A stretch of 64,000 nucleotides of DNA, taken from assembly GCA_949987705.1 (NCBI GenBank), contig OX465286.1:17125676-17189675 (forward strand), written 5' to 3'. This DNA is from Thereva unica (Eukaryota; Arthropoda; Insecta; Diptera; Therevidae). How positions within the stretch are numbered: the stretch's first letter is position 1; each line of letters opens with the position of its first letter. Shown here one piece after another: positions 18,640-29,700 of this stretch. Made by a program: the position numbers and the translations under genes. Under the pieces are notes generated by a model. The model saw only the letters and a list, made by a program, of their open reading frames with translations, ran no database searches and was not told the origin of the DNA.

Positions 18640-19357
18640 TTTTAAATTCCTAGCTAAACCTTTAAGAGCCTGCGGTGAACACTCGCTAGCTATCTAAGCC
18701 CTATCTAAACTGATTGTAAACCCAATCAGCATTACCTTTATTCGAAGCGACATAAAGGCGAAGTTTCTTGCCGTGCATCGAGTTATATAGCCCCCCAGAG
18801 TTCGCAAGTGGGGATGGCAATTTTCACTGGTCGAAAAAATGGCGATCCTGCCACTGGAACTATTTTAAAATGGCGATGATAGTTCCAGTCAATTCAACTT
18901 CCTTGTAATCAGCTGATTGTTACTGACAGTTCAGTTGGCGGGCGAAAGTTATTTTTATTTCTGTAGTTTTTAGTTTTCGTTTTCGTTAATTGTTATTATT
19001 ATTATTTTTTCGTGGTTTTTTTTTAAATGATTACTTTTTGGTTAATTAGTGATTAATTAAGGTAATTTATTTTAAAATAATTTTATTATCAGTTTTTTCA
19101 TTGTTGTTTCTTTTTAGGTGTTATTTATGCTCGGGTTTGTTATGTTTTGTTTGCGTAGTGTTAGTTTTAAGTTTTAAATTATTGTTTAGATTAAAAGTGT
19201 TTAGTTTTATTTATTATTCTTTTAAGTTTAAGTTTTTTTTCTTTTAGGTTTGTTTATTTAGTGTTTAATTTTATTTATTATTCCTTTAAGTTTAAGTTCT
19301 TTTCTTTTAGGTTTGTTTATTTATGTTTTAATTAGTGTTTAGTTTTTATTTATTTGA

Positions 19358-19392
19358 AATAAACGAGAAGTTCTACATAAATCTCGTTTATT
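19358..19392. repeat. Stem-loop in the LTR with flanking AATAAA
   Basis: Arms AATAAACGAGA (19358-19368) and TCTCGTTTATT (19382-19392) pair perfectly across a 13-nt loop. Because the arms contain AATAAA/TTTATT, each strand shows a polyadenylation-type motif. Confidence 0.7.
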
Positions 19393-19461
19393 ATTTCATA
19401 TTCTTGTGTTTTTGTGTAGTCTTGTGCAGGTTGTTGCTTCGTGTTGTTTCGCGCTGAAACA

Positions 19462-19477
19462 TTCTCCCCTCCCCTTG
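19462..19477 (-). promoter_or_regulatory. Polypurine tract of the first BEL/Pao element
   Basis: On the minus strand CAAGGGGAGGGGAGAA abuts the 3' LTR (TGTTTCAGCG...). This is the expected priming site for plus-strand DNA synthesis. Confidence 0.85.
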
Positions 19478-20144
19478 ATGCATTGCATCAAAATAAAAGA
19501 TTGCTAGATTCACTTATATACTTTAATTCTATCTGTACTTTGTTGAATCTTATTCTATGATTAATTGTATGATTGTTGTGATTTCAGCTTTATTTAATAT
19601 GCATGCCCTTTCTTTCAGGCTAGAAATGCGCTTATATTCGCTAACTGGCTGTTCGGTTTGAATGCATTTGTTTCTGGTAGTTATACATATTCCGTGGAAA
19701 CATCTTTTTATCGACAGATATGTATGAGGTGGATACTTGTCGTACCCCTTTGTAGAACAATATGAAGCGGTAGCAGTAAGCTGTGGACGCAAAATTTCCC
19801 ACATAACTAGAACGTTAAGAAGCAGTCCATATCAGTTGCTTGGACTGGTATCAACACCTTGGTTTATGTGGTTGCCTGTAGCTGAGTAGTAGACTCTTCC
19901 GTCGAGTTTTTGACGAGTTTAGTTGTGTGGTTCAAAAATACGATGGTATTACCTATTAATGCGACGTCCGCAGGCTTCTCCTGCCATGAACTGCCGTAAT
20001 CCCGTGTTTCATCTACTTAATTTTTAATTTATTTTATTGCTACAATATAACTTAAATTTCTAGTAGTTTTCGTTGCTTTAGTGTTTTGCATCTGTGTCTA
20101 TTATGAACTCCCTATAATATTTTTTTTAACCTAGATGCTTATTT
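19478..20144 (-). other. 3' non-coding segment of the first BEL/Pao element
   Basis: About 670 bp lie between the ORF stop and the polypurine tract. An 84-codon frame (19550-19804) has no recognisable domain. This may be the scar of the lost pol/env region or captured sequence. Confidence 0.4.
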
Positions 20145-23100
20145 TTATAAGTTTTTAATTTTTGTGTAACCTTGCCACACAAACTCATTTTTGTGAAATT
20201 TTATTCGCACCTTGTGCGTTTCACCGAGGAACACCGTATACCTCTTACGTCGGCCAGTGCGTATACTCTCATAAGGAATTGCCCTTAGTTGGTTGTGAGA
20301 GATAGTAAATATTACCCCTTCCTTCGTCACCATATCATATATTGTTCTATCCAGCCCACTTGTTAAATTGAGCTCGACTGATCCTGTGTGTTCCTTGATC
20401 GGCGTTGCGGAAGGCGTCGCCGGAATTAATTCCTTCCAATTAATGTTTCGTTGCGATGCTGTCTGCGATGCTCGGCTCTTTTGAGCTCTCCGTGGTGACA
20501 TGTCTCTTTGTAAATCAACGAATTCGTGATTTTCTGGTTGAGTTTTGCGGTTTAGTTTTCTAGTGTGTTCGTCTTTTCTGGACTTCTTCTTTGTTTCACC
20601 CTTGCCGGATGTAAAAATACCCTTACCTTTGCGTAAGGACCTTGGAAAGTCGAAAAGTTTCGAAATATTCCGGTCCAATTTATCATTGCGATTTTGCTGC
20701 ATTTGCAATGTTGTTTTAGAAGTTCGTAATTCTTCTAAAACACTTTCTTGATCTGTTAGAATACATTTTTGATGGTTTATTTGATGTTCCTTTCGACGTT
20801 CGTGTTTGTCGTGGATTTTAAATAGATGATTTTGACTATCGTTTTTCCTTTCTCTAGTCGGAGTTTCGTTTCGTTTTTCTAGTATCTTCGATGCACTATT
20901 TAGTTCTGCGTTCTCGCTTTCTAGCTTTACAATTGTTTGGCCTAGTTGAGTCAATCTACTTTTGTTGAAGATCGTCTTTCTCGGAGATCTAAGCAACTCT
21001 TTCTTCCGTTTCGATTCTTGAACTGCTATTGCATGAAAAGTTGGTGGCGGTGGTTTGAGATTTAACTTGTTGAATCCAGCTGCCATATGAACGCCGATAG
21101 AACGCAAATAATCTATAGAATAACGAGCTTGTGGAACTGCCGCAGAGGTCGAAGCTGACTTGGAAATATTAGGAAGTTGAGTTGTAGCGTTAGAAATTTT
21201 AAGTAGTTTCTTAAAATCGTTATTAATATGATCTGAAGTTATGATTTTGTTTTCGATTTGTGATATTGATTTTGTTAGTGTTTGCTCTAGTCCTGCACAC
21301 CTCTGTAAGCATTGGAAGTATGGGTTGTGCATTTCTAAATTTTGTTTAGATATATTCCTTAAGTGAGCATATCTCACCATTGCTTGCCCTTTCGATTCTC
21401 CTAATGTCGGAGGTTTACCATTCTTACGTGATAGTTTCACTTGTCGTTGGCCTTTTGATAGGCCCTTCGTAGTTTCGTCGTACGTTTTTGCGCACTGTTC
21501 TTCTTCGGCTGTTAGTCGTCTGCCCTTAGGTATTTCCTCCCATTCCCAGAATTGCCTTATTTGTTCGTGGAGCAATTGCATCGTAGTCTTGTGTTGGGTG
21601 GTTAGTCCAGAGAAGCACACGTTGTGGGTTGATTGAGTGGCGGGTGCGGCTAGTTCGCCTAACAGTACCCAACCGAGACTCGTTTTCTGCGCGACTGGAG
21701 ACTGAGCGGGCCCCTTCCGTATACCCTCTTCCAATATATTTGCATAGACATTCACGCCGAGAAGTAGGTCTATTTGCCCCTGGTCGCTAAATTTCGGGTC
21801 GGCTAATTCCAAACCGTCAATGTAGGACCAGTTTTGGCATGTAGATCTTTTTGGAGGAGAAACGCTGGTTATTGTCTTGACGACATATGCTTGCATATCA
21901 AGTTTGTAATTGGAGTTGGTTTTGGACTCAAGTGAAAAGCCTGCCAATTTCCGTGACGTGGCCACCTTGACAGATCTTATCCCGATTACTTCAAGCATAG
22001 TTGGTATGACGTTTGCTTGGAGTGTTTGATTTGCTGCCTCTGTGATAAAGGAGCTCTGTGACCCTGGGTCTATTAGAGCTCTTAGTGTGAGACATATACC
22101 CCGTTGACTGCGTACCCTGACGATAGCTGTTGCTAACATAGACTGGGTAATGTTTTTGTTAAAATTGCAGGTTGTTACTGCTTGCGTTTGGCTTGTGGTA
22201 GCTGCATCATCGTTAGATGTAGGCTTAGTCCCTTCGTCATGCAGCAGTGAGTGATGGTGCTTGCCGCACTTAAAACATTTATTGCTGCTGGTGCACACGT
22301 TGCTGTGATGTGGCCTTAAGCAATTGAAACATAAGTTATGTTCTCGTATAAAGTTGCGTTTTGCCGTAGTGGCTAGTCCTTTGAATTCAGGACATTGATA
22401 TAACTGATGCTTGTCCCTGCACATAGGACAATTCGTCGTTGACTTGCAAGGTCTGCCACCATGATTCTCTAAGCATTGGTTGCAGTGCCCGTATTGTTTT
22501 ATCAGGCTCCTTCTTGAAGCTGGATCCTTGCGTTGAAGAGTGGTGCAATACTGAAGGGTGTGGTTTCCCTTGCAGATTGGGCATCCCTTTTGTTCCCTTA
22601 TGTGAAAGCTACTCGTTTTGTGTCGAGGTTTCTCTGCCCTGATGCTTTCTGTCGAAGATTTGTTGCTTTGGATGTCCTTGGTGGCCTCCAAGCTTCTATA
22701 TCTCCTTTCGAGGAAGCTAAGCAGTTCCTCCAATGATGGAAGGTCGTCGGATTCTGCTATCTTCTGTTCCCATTGGTTTCTTGTGACATCTGGCAATCGT
22801 TGCGCTGTCACAAACACGAAGATAGGGTCCCAGTCGGCTGTGCTCACCTTTAATACCTTAAGTGAATGCCGAATACGGTTTAGGTCATCTAACATTGACC
22901 TTAAATCCCTGTAGGACTCCTGCTTAATCTTTGGTTGATTAAGCAGAAGTTTGAATTGCGCGTATATTAAGAGCCTTCTCTTATTATACCGTTTGCAGAG
23001 GAGCTCCCATGCTGCTAGATAGTTAGCCGAGATCATGTCGAAAGAATCGAGATCCCTGTGTGCCTCTCCCGTGAGGCTTCCCTTGAGATAGTGAAGTTTC

Positions 23101-23594
23101 TCGACGGGCGTCAGACGATCATCGTTATGGATTAACGATACGAATTGGTCGTGAAAGGTTCTCCATGTTGAGTATTGCCCGTTGAATTTTGGAATTTCCA
23201 TCGTTGGAAGTTTTGCTACAATCCTTGGCGGATTTGGTTGTTCACATTGAACGGTTGTTGCTGTTGCCTGAACTGTGTTGGCAGCCATTACGTCTCGCAT
23301 ATCCCCTAAAAACTCAGAGTAAGTCTCTTCAAACTCTTCGAATTGGGTGCTCTCTAAATAAGCAAGTAGAGTGCTTTGGATTTTTTCATCCTTGATAGTG
23401 CTAGCGTCTACTGTATTTAGTTGTGAATGGTTATCTTTGAATTCCTTCCACAACTCCTTGATCGTTTCTATTTTCCCGCTAATGTAACCTGGTGTTCTCC
23501 TGGTTTTTGACGTTTTATTATAATTGGATAACGTCTGATCCAGCTCTTTCTTAAATGCAACTTGCTGTTGCAAGGCGCTTTTAGTCGCAGCCAT
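20145..23594 (-). CDS. Gag-protease polyprotein fused to an unrecognised C-terminal domain
   Basis: 1149 residues from ATG 23594. Residues 1-130 are helical; 135-300 are the BEL/Pao Gag core (DUF1759-like: 'FNGQYSTWRTFHDQFVSLIH', 'EKLHYLKGSLTGEA', 'LLSFLERRYRSLEA'). About 338-451 hold CCHC-like Cys/His knuckles ('CPICKGNHTLQYC', 'CFNCLRPHHSNVC', 'CFKCGKHHH'). The retropepsin-like DUF1758 domain has its active site at 'LIDPGSQSSF' (Asp509, DPG rather than DTG). About 670-760 resemble the segment that normally leads into RT ('FWEWEEIPKGRRLTAEEE', 'TLGESKGQAMVRY'). After about residue 760 the expected RT is missing. Instead come about 390 residues: a proline patch 'LKPPPPTF', a coiled-coil-like 'QTIVKLESENAELNSASKIL', a very basic stretch (990-1045) and a beta-rich end ('VFLGETHKVRIKFHKNEFVW'). 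I recognise no family in this part. Confidence 0.9.
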   Translation of the reverse strand: MAATKSALQQQVAFKKELDQTLSNYNKTSKTRRTPGYISGKIETIKELWKEFKDNHSQLNTVDASTIKDEKIQSTLLAYLESTQFEEFEETYSEFLGDMRDVMAANTVQATATTVQCEQPNPPRIVAKLPTMEIPKFNGQYSTWRTFHDQFVSLIHNDDRLTPVEKLHYLKGSLTGEAHRDLDSFDMISANYLAAWELLCKRYNKRRLLIYAQFKLLLNQPKIKQESYRDLRSMLDDLNRIRHSLKVLKVSTADWDPIFVFVTAQRLPDVTRNQWEQKIAESDDLPSLEELLSFLERRYRSLEATKDIQSNKSSTESIRAEKPRHKTSSFHIREQKGCPICKGNHTLQYCTTLQRKDPASRRSLIKQYGHCNQCLENHGGRPCKSTTNCPMCRDKHQLYQCPEFKGLATTAKRNFIREHNLCFNCLRPHHSNVCTSSNKCFKCGKHHHSLLHDEGTKPTSNDDAATTSQTQAVTTCNFNKNITQSMLATAIVRVRSQRGICLTLRALIDPGSQSSFITEAANQTLQANVIPTMLEVIGIRSVKVATSRKLAGFSLESKTNSNYKLDMQAYVVKTITSVSPPKRSTCQNWSYIDGLELADPKFSDQGQIDLLLGVNVYANILEEGIRKGPAQSPVAQKTSLGWVLLGELAAPATQSTHNVCFSGLTTQHKTTMQLLHEQIRQFWEWEEIPKGRRLTAEEEQCAKTYDETTKGLSKGQRQVKLSRKNGKPPTLGESKGQAMVRYAHLRNISKQNLEMHNPYFQCLQRCAGLEQTLTKSISQIENKIITSDHINNDFKKLLKISNATTQLPNISKSASTSAAVPQARYSIDYLRSIGVHMAAGFNKLNLKPPPPTFHAIAVQESKRKKELLRSPRKTIFNKSRLTQLGQTIVKLESENAELNSASKILEKRNETPTRERKNDSQNHLFKIHDKHERRKEHQINHQKCILTDQESVLEELRTSKTTLQMQQNRNDKLDRNISKLFDFPRSLRKGKGIFTSGKGETKKKSRKDEHTRKLNRKTQPENHEFVDLQRDMSPRRAQKSRASQTASQRNINWKELIPATPSATPIKEHTGSVELNLTSGLDRTIYDMVTKEGVIFTISHNQLRAIPYESIRTGRRKRYTVFLGETHKVRIKFHKNEFVWQGYTKIKNL

Positions 23595-23690
23595 TGAGGT
23601 TAGTAGGTTATAGATCCTTTAAGAAAAATAATTGGACAGTGTATGTTAGAATGTACAATATGGAAGAATAAATTTGTTTGACTTCAACCT

Positions 23691-23708
23691 ATCCGGCTCG
23701 AAGGACCA
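23691..23708 (-). promoter_or_regulatory. Primer binding site for tRNA-Tyr
   Basis: The minus strand reads TGGTCCTTCGAGCCGGAT one base after the 5' LTR. This complements the 3' 18 nt of insect tRNA-Tyr (…ATCCGGCTCGAAGGA plus CCA). The match is full length. Confidence 0.85.
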
Positions 23709-23709
23709 A

Positions 23710-25497
23710 TGTTGCGGCGTCGCTTAGCTGCAATGTAAAAAAATGGATAGGTTGGTTCTTGCTCAAAAGAAAGAGCTTGGGTCAGTTTAAAACAAATTTA
23801 TTCTTGCCTATATGGTACAATGCTAACTTAATATCTACTATTTAAAGCTACGTTACGTTAAATTTGTATATTAATTCAAATAAAAATCTTAAAATAAAAA
23901 ATTAAAAATATAAAAAAATGTTCCGTAGTTGGAGCTGAAAAGATACTTATTAGTTATCTGTCAAATTATTTTTTTTATTATTGGCAAATTCCAATGAGTT
24001 AGTATGTCCTCCTTGGCAAACTCCAAGGTTGAAATTCCCAAATACCAATTGTTAGTGTGGAAGGGTATTTGGTATCTTCGTGTTAGTGTTAACACAAATT
24101 GTGGTCTTGTTTTTAAAACTGTTGAAATTATTTTAAAAACTTCAGACAAATCTGAACTCTAAATTTTTCTATGTTTAGAAAAATATAAATTCCAAAACCC
24201 TTCCAAGTTTCAGAAAAATTGAAACCACGAAACTATTCTAAGTTTCTGAAAAATAAAACTTTCAAAATTTTTCTAAGTTTTAGAAAAATAAAATTCCCAA
24301 ATTTTTCTAAGTTTCAGAAAAATAGAAATCACGAAAATTTTCTAAGTTTCCGAAAAATAAAACTTTAAAAATTTTTCTAAGTTTTAGAAAAATAAAATTC
24401 ACGAAAATTTTCTAAGTTTCTGAAAAATAAAACTTTCAAAATTTTTCTAAGTTTTAGAAAAATAAAATTCCCAAATTTTTCTAAGTTTCAGAAAAATAGA
24501 AATCACGAAAATTTTCTAAGTTTCTGAAAAATAGAACCTTCAAAATTTTTCTAAGTTCTAGAAAAATATAAATTCCCAACTTTTTTTCTAAGTTTCAGAA
24601 AAATAGAAATTATGAAAAATTTCTAAGTCTCCGAAAAATAGAAATTCAAAAAAAATTCAGAGTTCTGAAAAATGATTTTAAATTCCTAGCTAAACCTTTA
24701 AGAGCCTGCGGTGAACACTCGCTAGCTATCTAAGCCCTATCTAAACTGATTGTAAACCCAATCAGCATTACCTTTATTCGAAGCGACATAAAGGCGAAGT
24801 TTCTTGCCGTGCATCGAGTTATATAGCCCCCCAGAGTTCGCAAGTGGGGATGGCAATTTTCACTGGTCGAAAAAATGGCGATCCTGCCACTGGAACTATT
24901 TTAAAATGGCGATGATAGTTCCAGTCAATTCAACTTCCTTGTAATCAGCTGATTGTTACTGACAGTTCAGTTGGCGGGCGAAAGTTATTTTTATTTCTGT
25001 AGTTTTTAGTTTTCGTTTTCGTTAATTGTTATTATTATTATTTTTTCGTGGTTTTTTTTTAAATGATTACTTTTTGGTTAATTAGTGATTAATTAAGGTA
25101 ATTTATTTTAAAATAATTTTATTATCAGTTTTTTCATTGTTGTTTCTTTTTAGGTGTTATTTATGCTCGGGTTTGTTATGTTTTGTTTGCGTAGTGTTAG
25201 TTTTAAGTTTTAAATTATTGTTTAGATTAAAAGTGTTTAGTTTTATTTATTATTCTTTTAAGTTTAAGTTTTTTTTCTTTTAGGTTTGTTTATTTAGTGT
25301 TTAATTTTATTTATTATTCCTTTAAGTTTAAGTTCTTTTCTTTTAGGTTTGTTTATTTATGTTTTAATTAGTGTTTAGTTTTTATTTATTTGAAATAAAC
25401 GAGAAGTTCTACATAAATCTCGTTTATTATTTCATATTCTTGTGTTTTTGTGTAGTCTTGTGCAGGTTGTTGCTTCGTGTTGTTTCGCGCTGAAACA
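23710..25497 (-). repeat. 5' LTR of the non-autonomous BEL/Pao element
   Basis: Same length (1788 bp) and, by eye, same sequence as the LTR at 17674-19461. It contains the second copy of the 35-bp minisatellite (24157-24675). Promoter activity for the minus-strand transcript is expected here. Confidence 0.95.
24157..24675. repeat. LTR-internal hairpin minisatellite, second copy
   Basis: The same series of about 15 units as at 18121-18639 is retained with the same unit order, consistent with LTR duplication during reverse transcription. Confidence 0.9.
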
Positions 25498-25502
25498 ATA
25501 TT
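25498..25502. repeat. Target site duplication ATATT, right
   Basis: Matches 17669-17673 on the other side of the element. Confidence 0.9.
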
Positions 25503-26382
25503 CACTATTAATTTGAATTAACTCACTGTATTTATTAATTAAAACACCAGTAAAATATTGCTTGAAGCAGTTTTTTTTAGTTGAACATGATTATTCCTGT
25601 CCATGTATGACAGTTCGTTCAGTAACGGGTTTTTTCGTTATTTTCGGCAAATTCGGCATTTCTCATTTAAAAAGAAATGTTTTAAAATATTCTCACTTGT
25701 AATAGAAACTATTAAATAAATTTTATTGAAATAATGTTTTTTTTTATAATATGGTGAAGCATTTATTTAATTTATTCTAGCGGAAATTTGAGGATTTTCA
25801 AAATAAACTCAAAAAGTATTTCTTGGTAACTCGATGTATTGCGCACATGAACCTTTAACATTTGAGATTGTTGTCTTTGATTAAATATGGTTGAGTTAGT
25901 AGCTTATAACTGCACCACTCCATGACTGCAAATTTAAATTAATTTCAGAAATTTATTTAATTGATTTTGGTTAAATTAAACAATAAACAATTGTGAAATG
26001 CTGTTTTTAAGTAATTAAAAAAATAATAGAATATATAAAAAATACATATTTAATAATAATAGGCTTAATAACTATTATTGATGAGAACGCAAAAACGGCC
26101 TAAAAACTGAGTTTTTATCAGTACGATTCTTACGCATTTTTTTGAGTTTTCAGGAATTGAAATTTTCAGTTTTTTTGGGATTTCTTTAATTGAAGTAGTT
26201 AATTTACCTTACTTAAGGTTTATTTAAGTTAATTTAAGTATTTTATATAATTTGCCTGTATTATTTTGCTTCGAGAGTAGGTTTTTATTGTATAAAATTA
26301 AATATAAAGGCCCAAACAACAAGGTTTCAACAGGGAGTTGCTAAATATACCTAATATATAATAATTAATTTGAACTAGTGAT
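25503..26382. other. AT-rich non-coding DNA between LTR element and satellite
   Basis: No coding sequence or structured repeat is seen. It reads as ordinary AT-rich intergenic DNA into which the first element inserted. Confidence 0.45.
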
Positions 26383-26577
26383 GCCTCGATGGAAAGGGCA
26401 AATGGGAAATTCCAATGGGTTCGGGAGTTATGCTCTCTTTTGTGATTTCTCCAAGAAGGGCTGCAAAATGACCATTATCTCGGGAAATCCTAGTCAGCCC
26501 GGGTTGGGATTGAGTTCACAGACTCCCTGGGAGGTCCCTAACAATTTCCCATCCCAAAAAAGGGCGCTCCAGACAGA
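26383..26577 (-). repeat. Diverged, inverted satellite monomer at the array edge
   Basis: It is similar to the reverse complement of the array consensus: GGGTTCGGGAG, TTTTGTGATTTC, CATTATCTCGGGAAAT, GTCAGCCCGGG and CTCCCTGGGAGGTCCCTAAC occur in order. It carries many substitutions and lacks the CTCCCCCGAGTTCAGC part. The main array runs the other way. Confidence 0.85.
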
Positions 26578-26756
26578 AATTTCTTAAAATCGCAAAAATG
26601 GCACCCATTAGCATTTTTTGGCCCGATTTTGTGCACTTTTGCTATGGTCCTCCAATGAGGGACACGTCCTCCTGAATCCAGAAATGTCCACTTTCTCCGG
26701 ATATTCCAGCGCTTTCTCCCTGTTGACTTTTCGAGCCCTTTTGCCGAAATCCTGCT
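26578..26756. other. Unique junction sequence between inverted monomer and array
   Basis: About 180 bp are not related to the monomer by eye. They include CCACTTTCTCCGGATATTCC and end ATCCTGCT just before CCGGTTTTGGG starts the array. Confidence 0.5.
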
Positions 26757-29700
26757 CCGGTTTTGGGAAAATTCTGGAGTGGCCCTTTTTTGGATGGGAA
26801 ATTGTTAGGGACCTCCCAGGGAGGCTGTGAATTCAATCCCACCCCGGGCTGACCAGTATTTCCCGAGATAATGGGCATTCTGCAGCCCCCCTTGGGGAAA
26901 TCACCAAAGAGGGGATATCTCCCGAACCCCTTGGAATTTCTGGACCAAATCAAGTGCGCTGAACTCGGGGGAGCGAGCTCTTTCCAACGATACCCCATTC
27001 AATAAGATCCCAGCACTTTCGTGAAATCGACCAAAAATATCCCTTTGAAAATTTTCCGGTTTTGGGAAAATTCTGGAGTGGCCCTTTTTTGGATGGGAAA
27101 TTGTTAGGGACCTCCCAGGGAGGCTGTGAATTCAATCCCACCCCGGGCTGACCAGTATTTCCCGAGATAATGGGCATTCTGCAGCCCCCCTTGGGGAAAT
27201 CACAAAAGAGGGGATAACTCCCGAACCCCTTGGAATTTCTGGACCAAATCAAGTGCGCTGAACTCGGGGGAGCGAGCTCTTTCCAACGATACCCCATTCA
27301 TTAAGATCCCAGCACTTTCGTGAAATCGACCAAAAATATCCCTTTGAAAATTTTCCGGTTTTGGGAAAATTCTGGAGTGGCCCTTTTTTGGATGGGAAAT
27401 TGTTAGGGACCTCCCAGGGAGGCTGTGAATTCAATCCCACCCCGGGCTGACCAGTATTTCCCGAGATAATGGGCATTCTGCAGCCCCCCTTGGGGAAATC
27501 ACCAAAGAGGAGATATCTCCCGAACCCCTTGGAATTTCTGGACCAAATCAAGTGCGCTGAACTCGGGGGAGCGAGCTCTTTCCAACGATACCCCATTCAT
27601 TAAGATCCCAGCACTTTCGTGAAATCGACCAAAAATATCCCTTTGAAAATTTTCCGGTTTTGGGAAAATTCTGGAGTGGCCCTTTTTTGGATGGGAAATT
27701 GTTAGGGACCTCCCAGGGAGGCTGTGAATTCAATCCCACCCCGGGCTGACCAGTATTTCCCGAGATAATGGGCATTCTGCAGCCCCCCTTGGGGAAATCA
27801 CAAAAGAGGGGATAACTCCCGAACCCCTTGGAATTTCTGGACCAAATCAAGTGCGCTGAACTCGGGGGAGCGAGCTCTTTCCAACGATACCCCATTCATT
27901 AAGATCCCAGCACTTTCGTGAAATCGACCAAAAATATCCCTTTGAAAATTTTCCGGTTTTGGGAAAATTCTGGAGTGGCCCTTTTTTGGATGGGAAATTG
28001 TTAGGGACCTCCCAGGGAGGCTGTGAATTCAGTCCCACCCCGGGCTGACCAGTATTTCCCGAGATAATGGGCATTCTGCAGCCCCGCTTGGGGAAATCAC
28101 AAAAGAGGGGATATCTCCCGAACCCCTTGGGATTTCTGGACCAAATCAAGTGCGCTGAACTCGGGGGAGCGAGTTCTTTCCAACGATACCCCATTCATTA
28201 AGATCCCAGCACTTTCGTGAAATCGACCAACAATATCCCAAGGGGTACCCCTTTGAACATTTTCCGGTTTTGGGAAAATTCTGGAGTGGCCCTTTTTTGG
28301 ATGGGAAATTGTTAGGGACCTCCCAGGGAGGCTGTGAATTCAATCCCACCCCGGGCTGACCAGTATTTCCCGAGATAATGGGCATTCTGCAGCCCCGCTT
28401 GGGGAAATCACAAAAGAGGGGATATCTCCCGAACCCCTTGGGATTTCTGGACCAAATCAAGTGCGCTGAACTCGGGGGAGCGAGCTCTTTCCAACGATAC
28501 CCCATTCATTAAGATCCCAGCACTTTCGTGAAATCGACCAAAAATATCCCTTTGAAAATTTTCCGGTTTTGGGAAAATTCTGGAATGGCCCTTTTTTGGA
28601 TGGGAAATTGTTAGGGACCTCCCAGGGAGGCTGTGAATCCAATCCCACCCCGGGCTGACCAGTATTTCCCGAGATAATGGGCATTCTGCAGCCCCCCTTG
28701 GGGAAATCACAAAAGAGGGGATCACTCCCGAACCCCTTGGAATTTCTGGACCAAATCAAGTGCGCTGAACTCGGGGGAGCGAGCCCTTTCCAACGATACC
28801 CCATTCATTAGGAACCCAGCACTTTCGTGAAATCGACCAAAAATATCCCTTTGAAAATTTTCCGGTTTTGGGAAAATTCTGGAGTGGCCCTTTTTTGGAT
28901 GGGAAATTGTTAGGGACCTCCCAGGGAGGCTGTGAATCCAATCCCACCCCGGGCTGACCAGTATTTCCCGAGATAATGGGCATTCTGCAGCCCCCCTTGG
29001 GGAAATCACAAAAGAGGGGATCACTCCCGAACCCCTTGGAATTTCTGGACCAAATCAAGTGCGCTGAACTCGGGGGAGCGAGCCCTTTCCAACGATACCC
29101 CATTCATTAGGAACCCAGCACTTTCGTGAAATCGACCAAAAATATCCCTTTGAAAATTTTCCGGTTTTGGGAAAATTCTGGAGTGGCCCTTTTTTGGATG
29201 GGAAATTGTTAGGGACCTCCCAGGGAGGCTGTGAATTCAATCCCACCCCGGGCTGACCAGTATTTCCCGAGATAATGGGCATTCTGCAGCCCCCCTTGGG
29301 GAAATCACAAAAGAGGGGATATCTCCCGAACTCCTTGGAATTTCTGGACCAAATCAAGTGCGCTGAACTCGGGGGAGCGAGCTCTTTCCAACGATACCCC
29401 ATTCATTAAGATCCCAGCACTTTCGTGAAATCGACCAAAAATATCCCTTTGAAAATTTTCCGGTTTTGGGAAAATTCTGGAGTGGCCCTTTTTTGGATGG
29501 GAAATTGTTAGGGACCTCCCAGGGAGGCTGTGAATTCAATCCCACCCCGGGCTGACCAGTATTTCCCGAGATAATGGGCATTCTGCAGCCCCCCTTGGGG
29601 AAATCACAAAAGAGGGGATATCTCCCGAACTCCTTGGAATTTCTAGACCAAATCAAGTGCGCTGAACTCGGGGGAGCGAGCTCTTTTCAACGATACCCCA

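Larger units (their letters stand above)
17674..19461 (-). repeat. 3' LTR of the non-autonomous BEL/Pao element
   Basis: 1788 bp, long for this group and AT-rich. It contains the 35-bp minisatellite at 18121-18639 and an 11-bp stem-loop (AATAAACGAGA / TCTCGTTTATT, 19358-19392) near its 5' end in the element's sense. Confidence 0.95.
17674..25497 (-). mobile_element. Non-autonomous BEL/Pao LTR retrotransposon, complete (7824 bp)
   Basis: Two 1788-bp LTRs (17674-19461 and 23710-25497), which I find no difference between by eye, are bounded by TG...CA and flanked by the 5-bp duplication ATATT (17669-17673, 25498-25502). On the minus strand the order is 5' LTR (right), tRNA-Tyr primer site, one 1149-codon ORF (Gag, protease, unknown domain), about 680 bp of non-coding DNA, polypurine tract and 3' LTR (left). 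RT, RNase H, integrase and Env are absent. Identical LTRs plus an intact ORF indicate a recent insertion that must have used enzymes from another BEL/Pao element. Confidence 0.92.

Noticed and set aside
19550..19804. 84-codon ORF as an Env or integrase remnant in the first BEL/Pao element
   Set aside because: No motif of either protein could be recognised. It is left as non-coding DNA.
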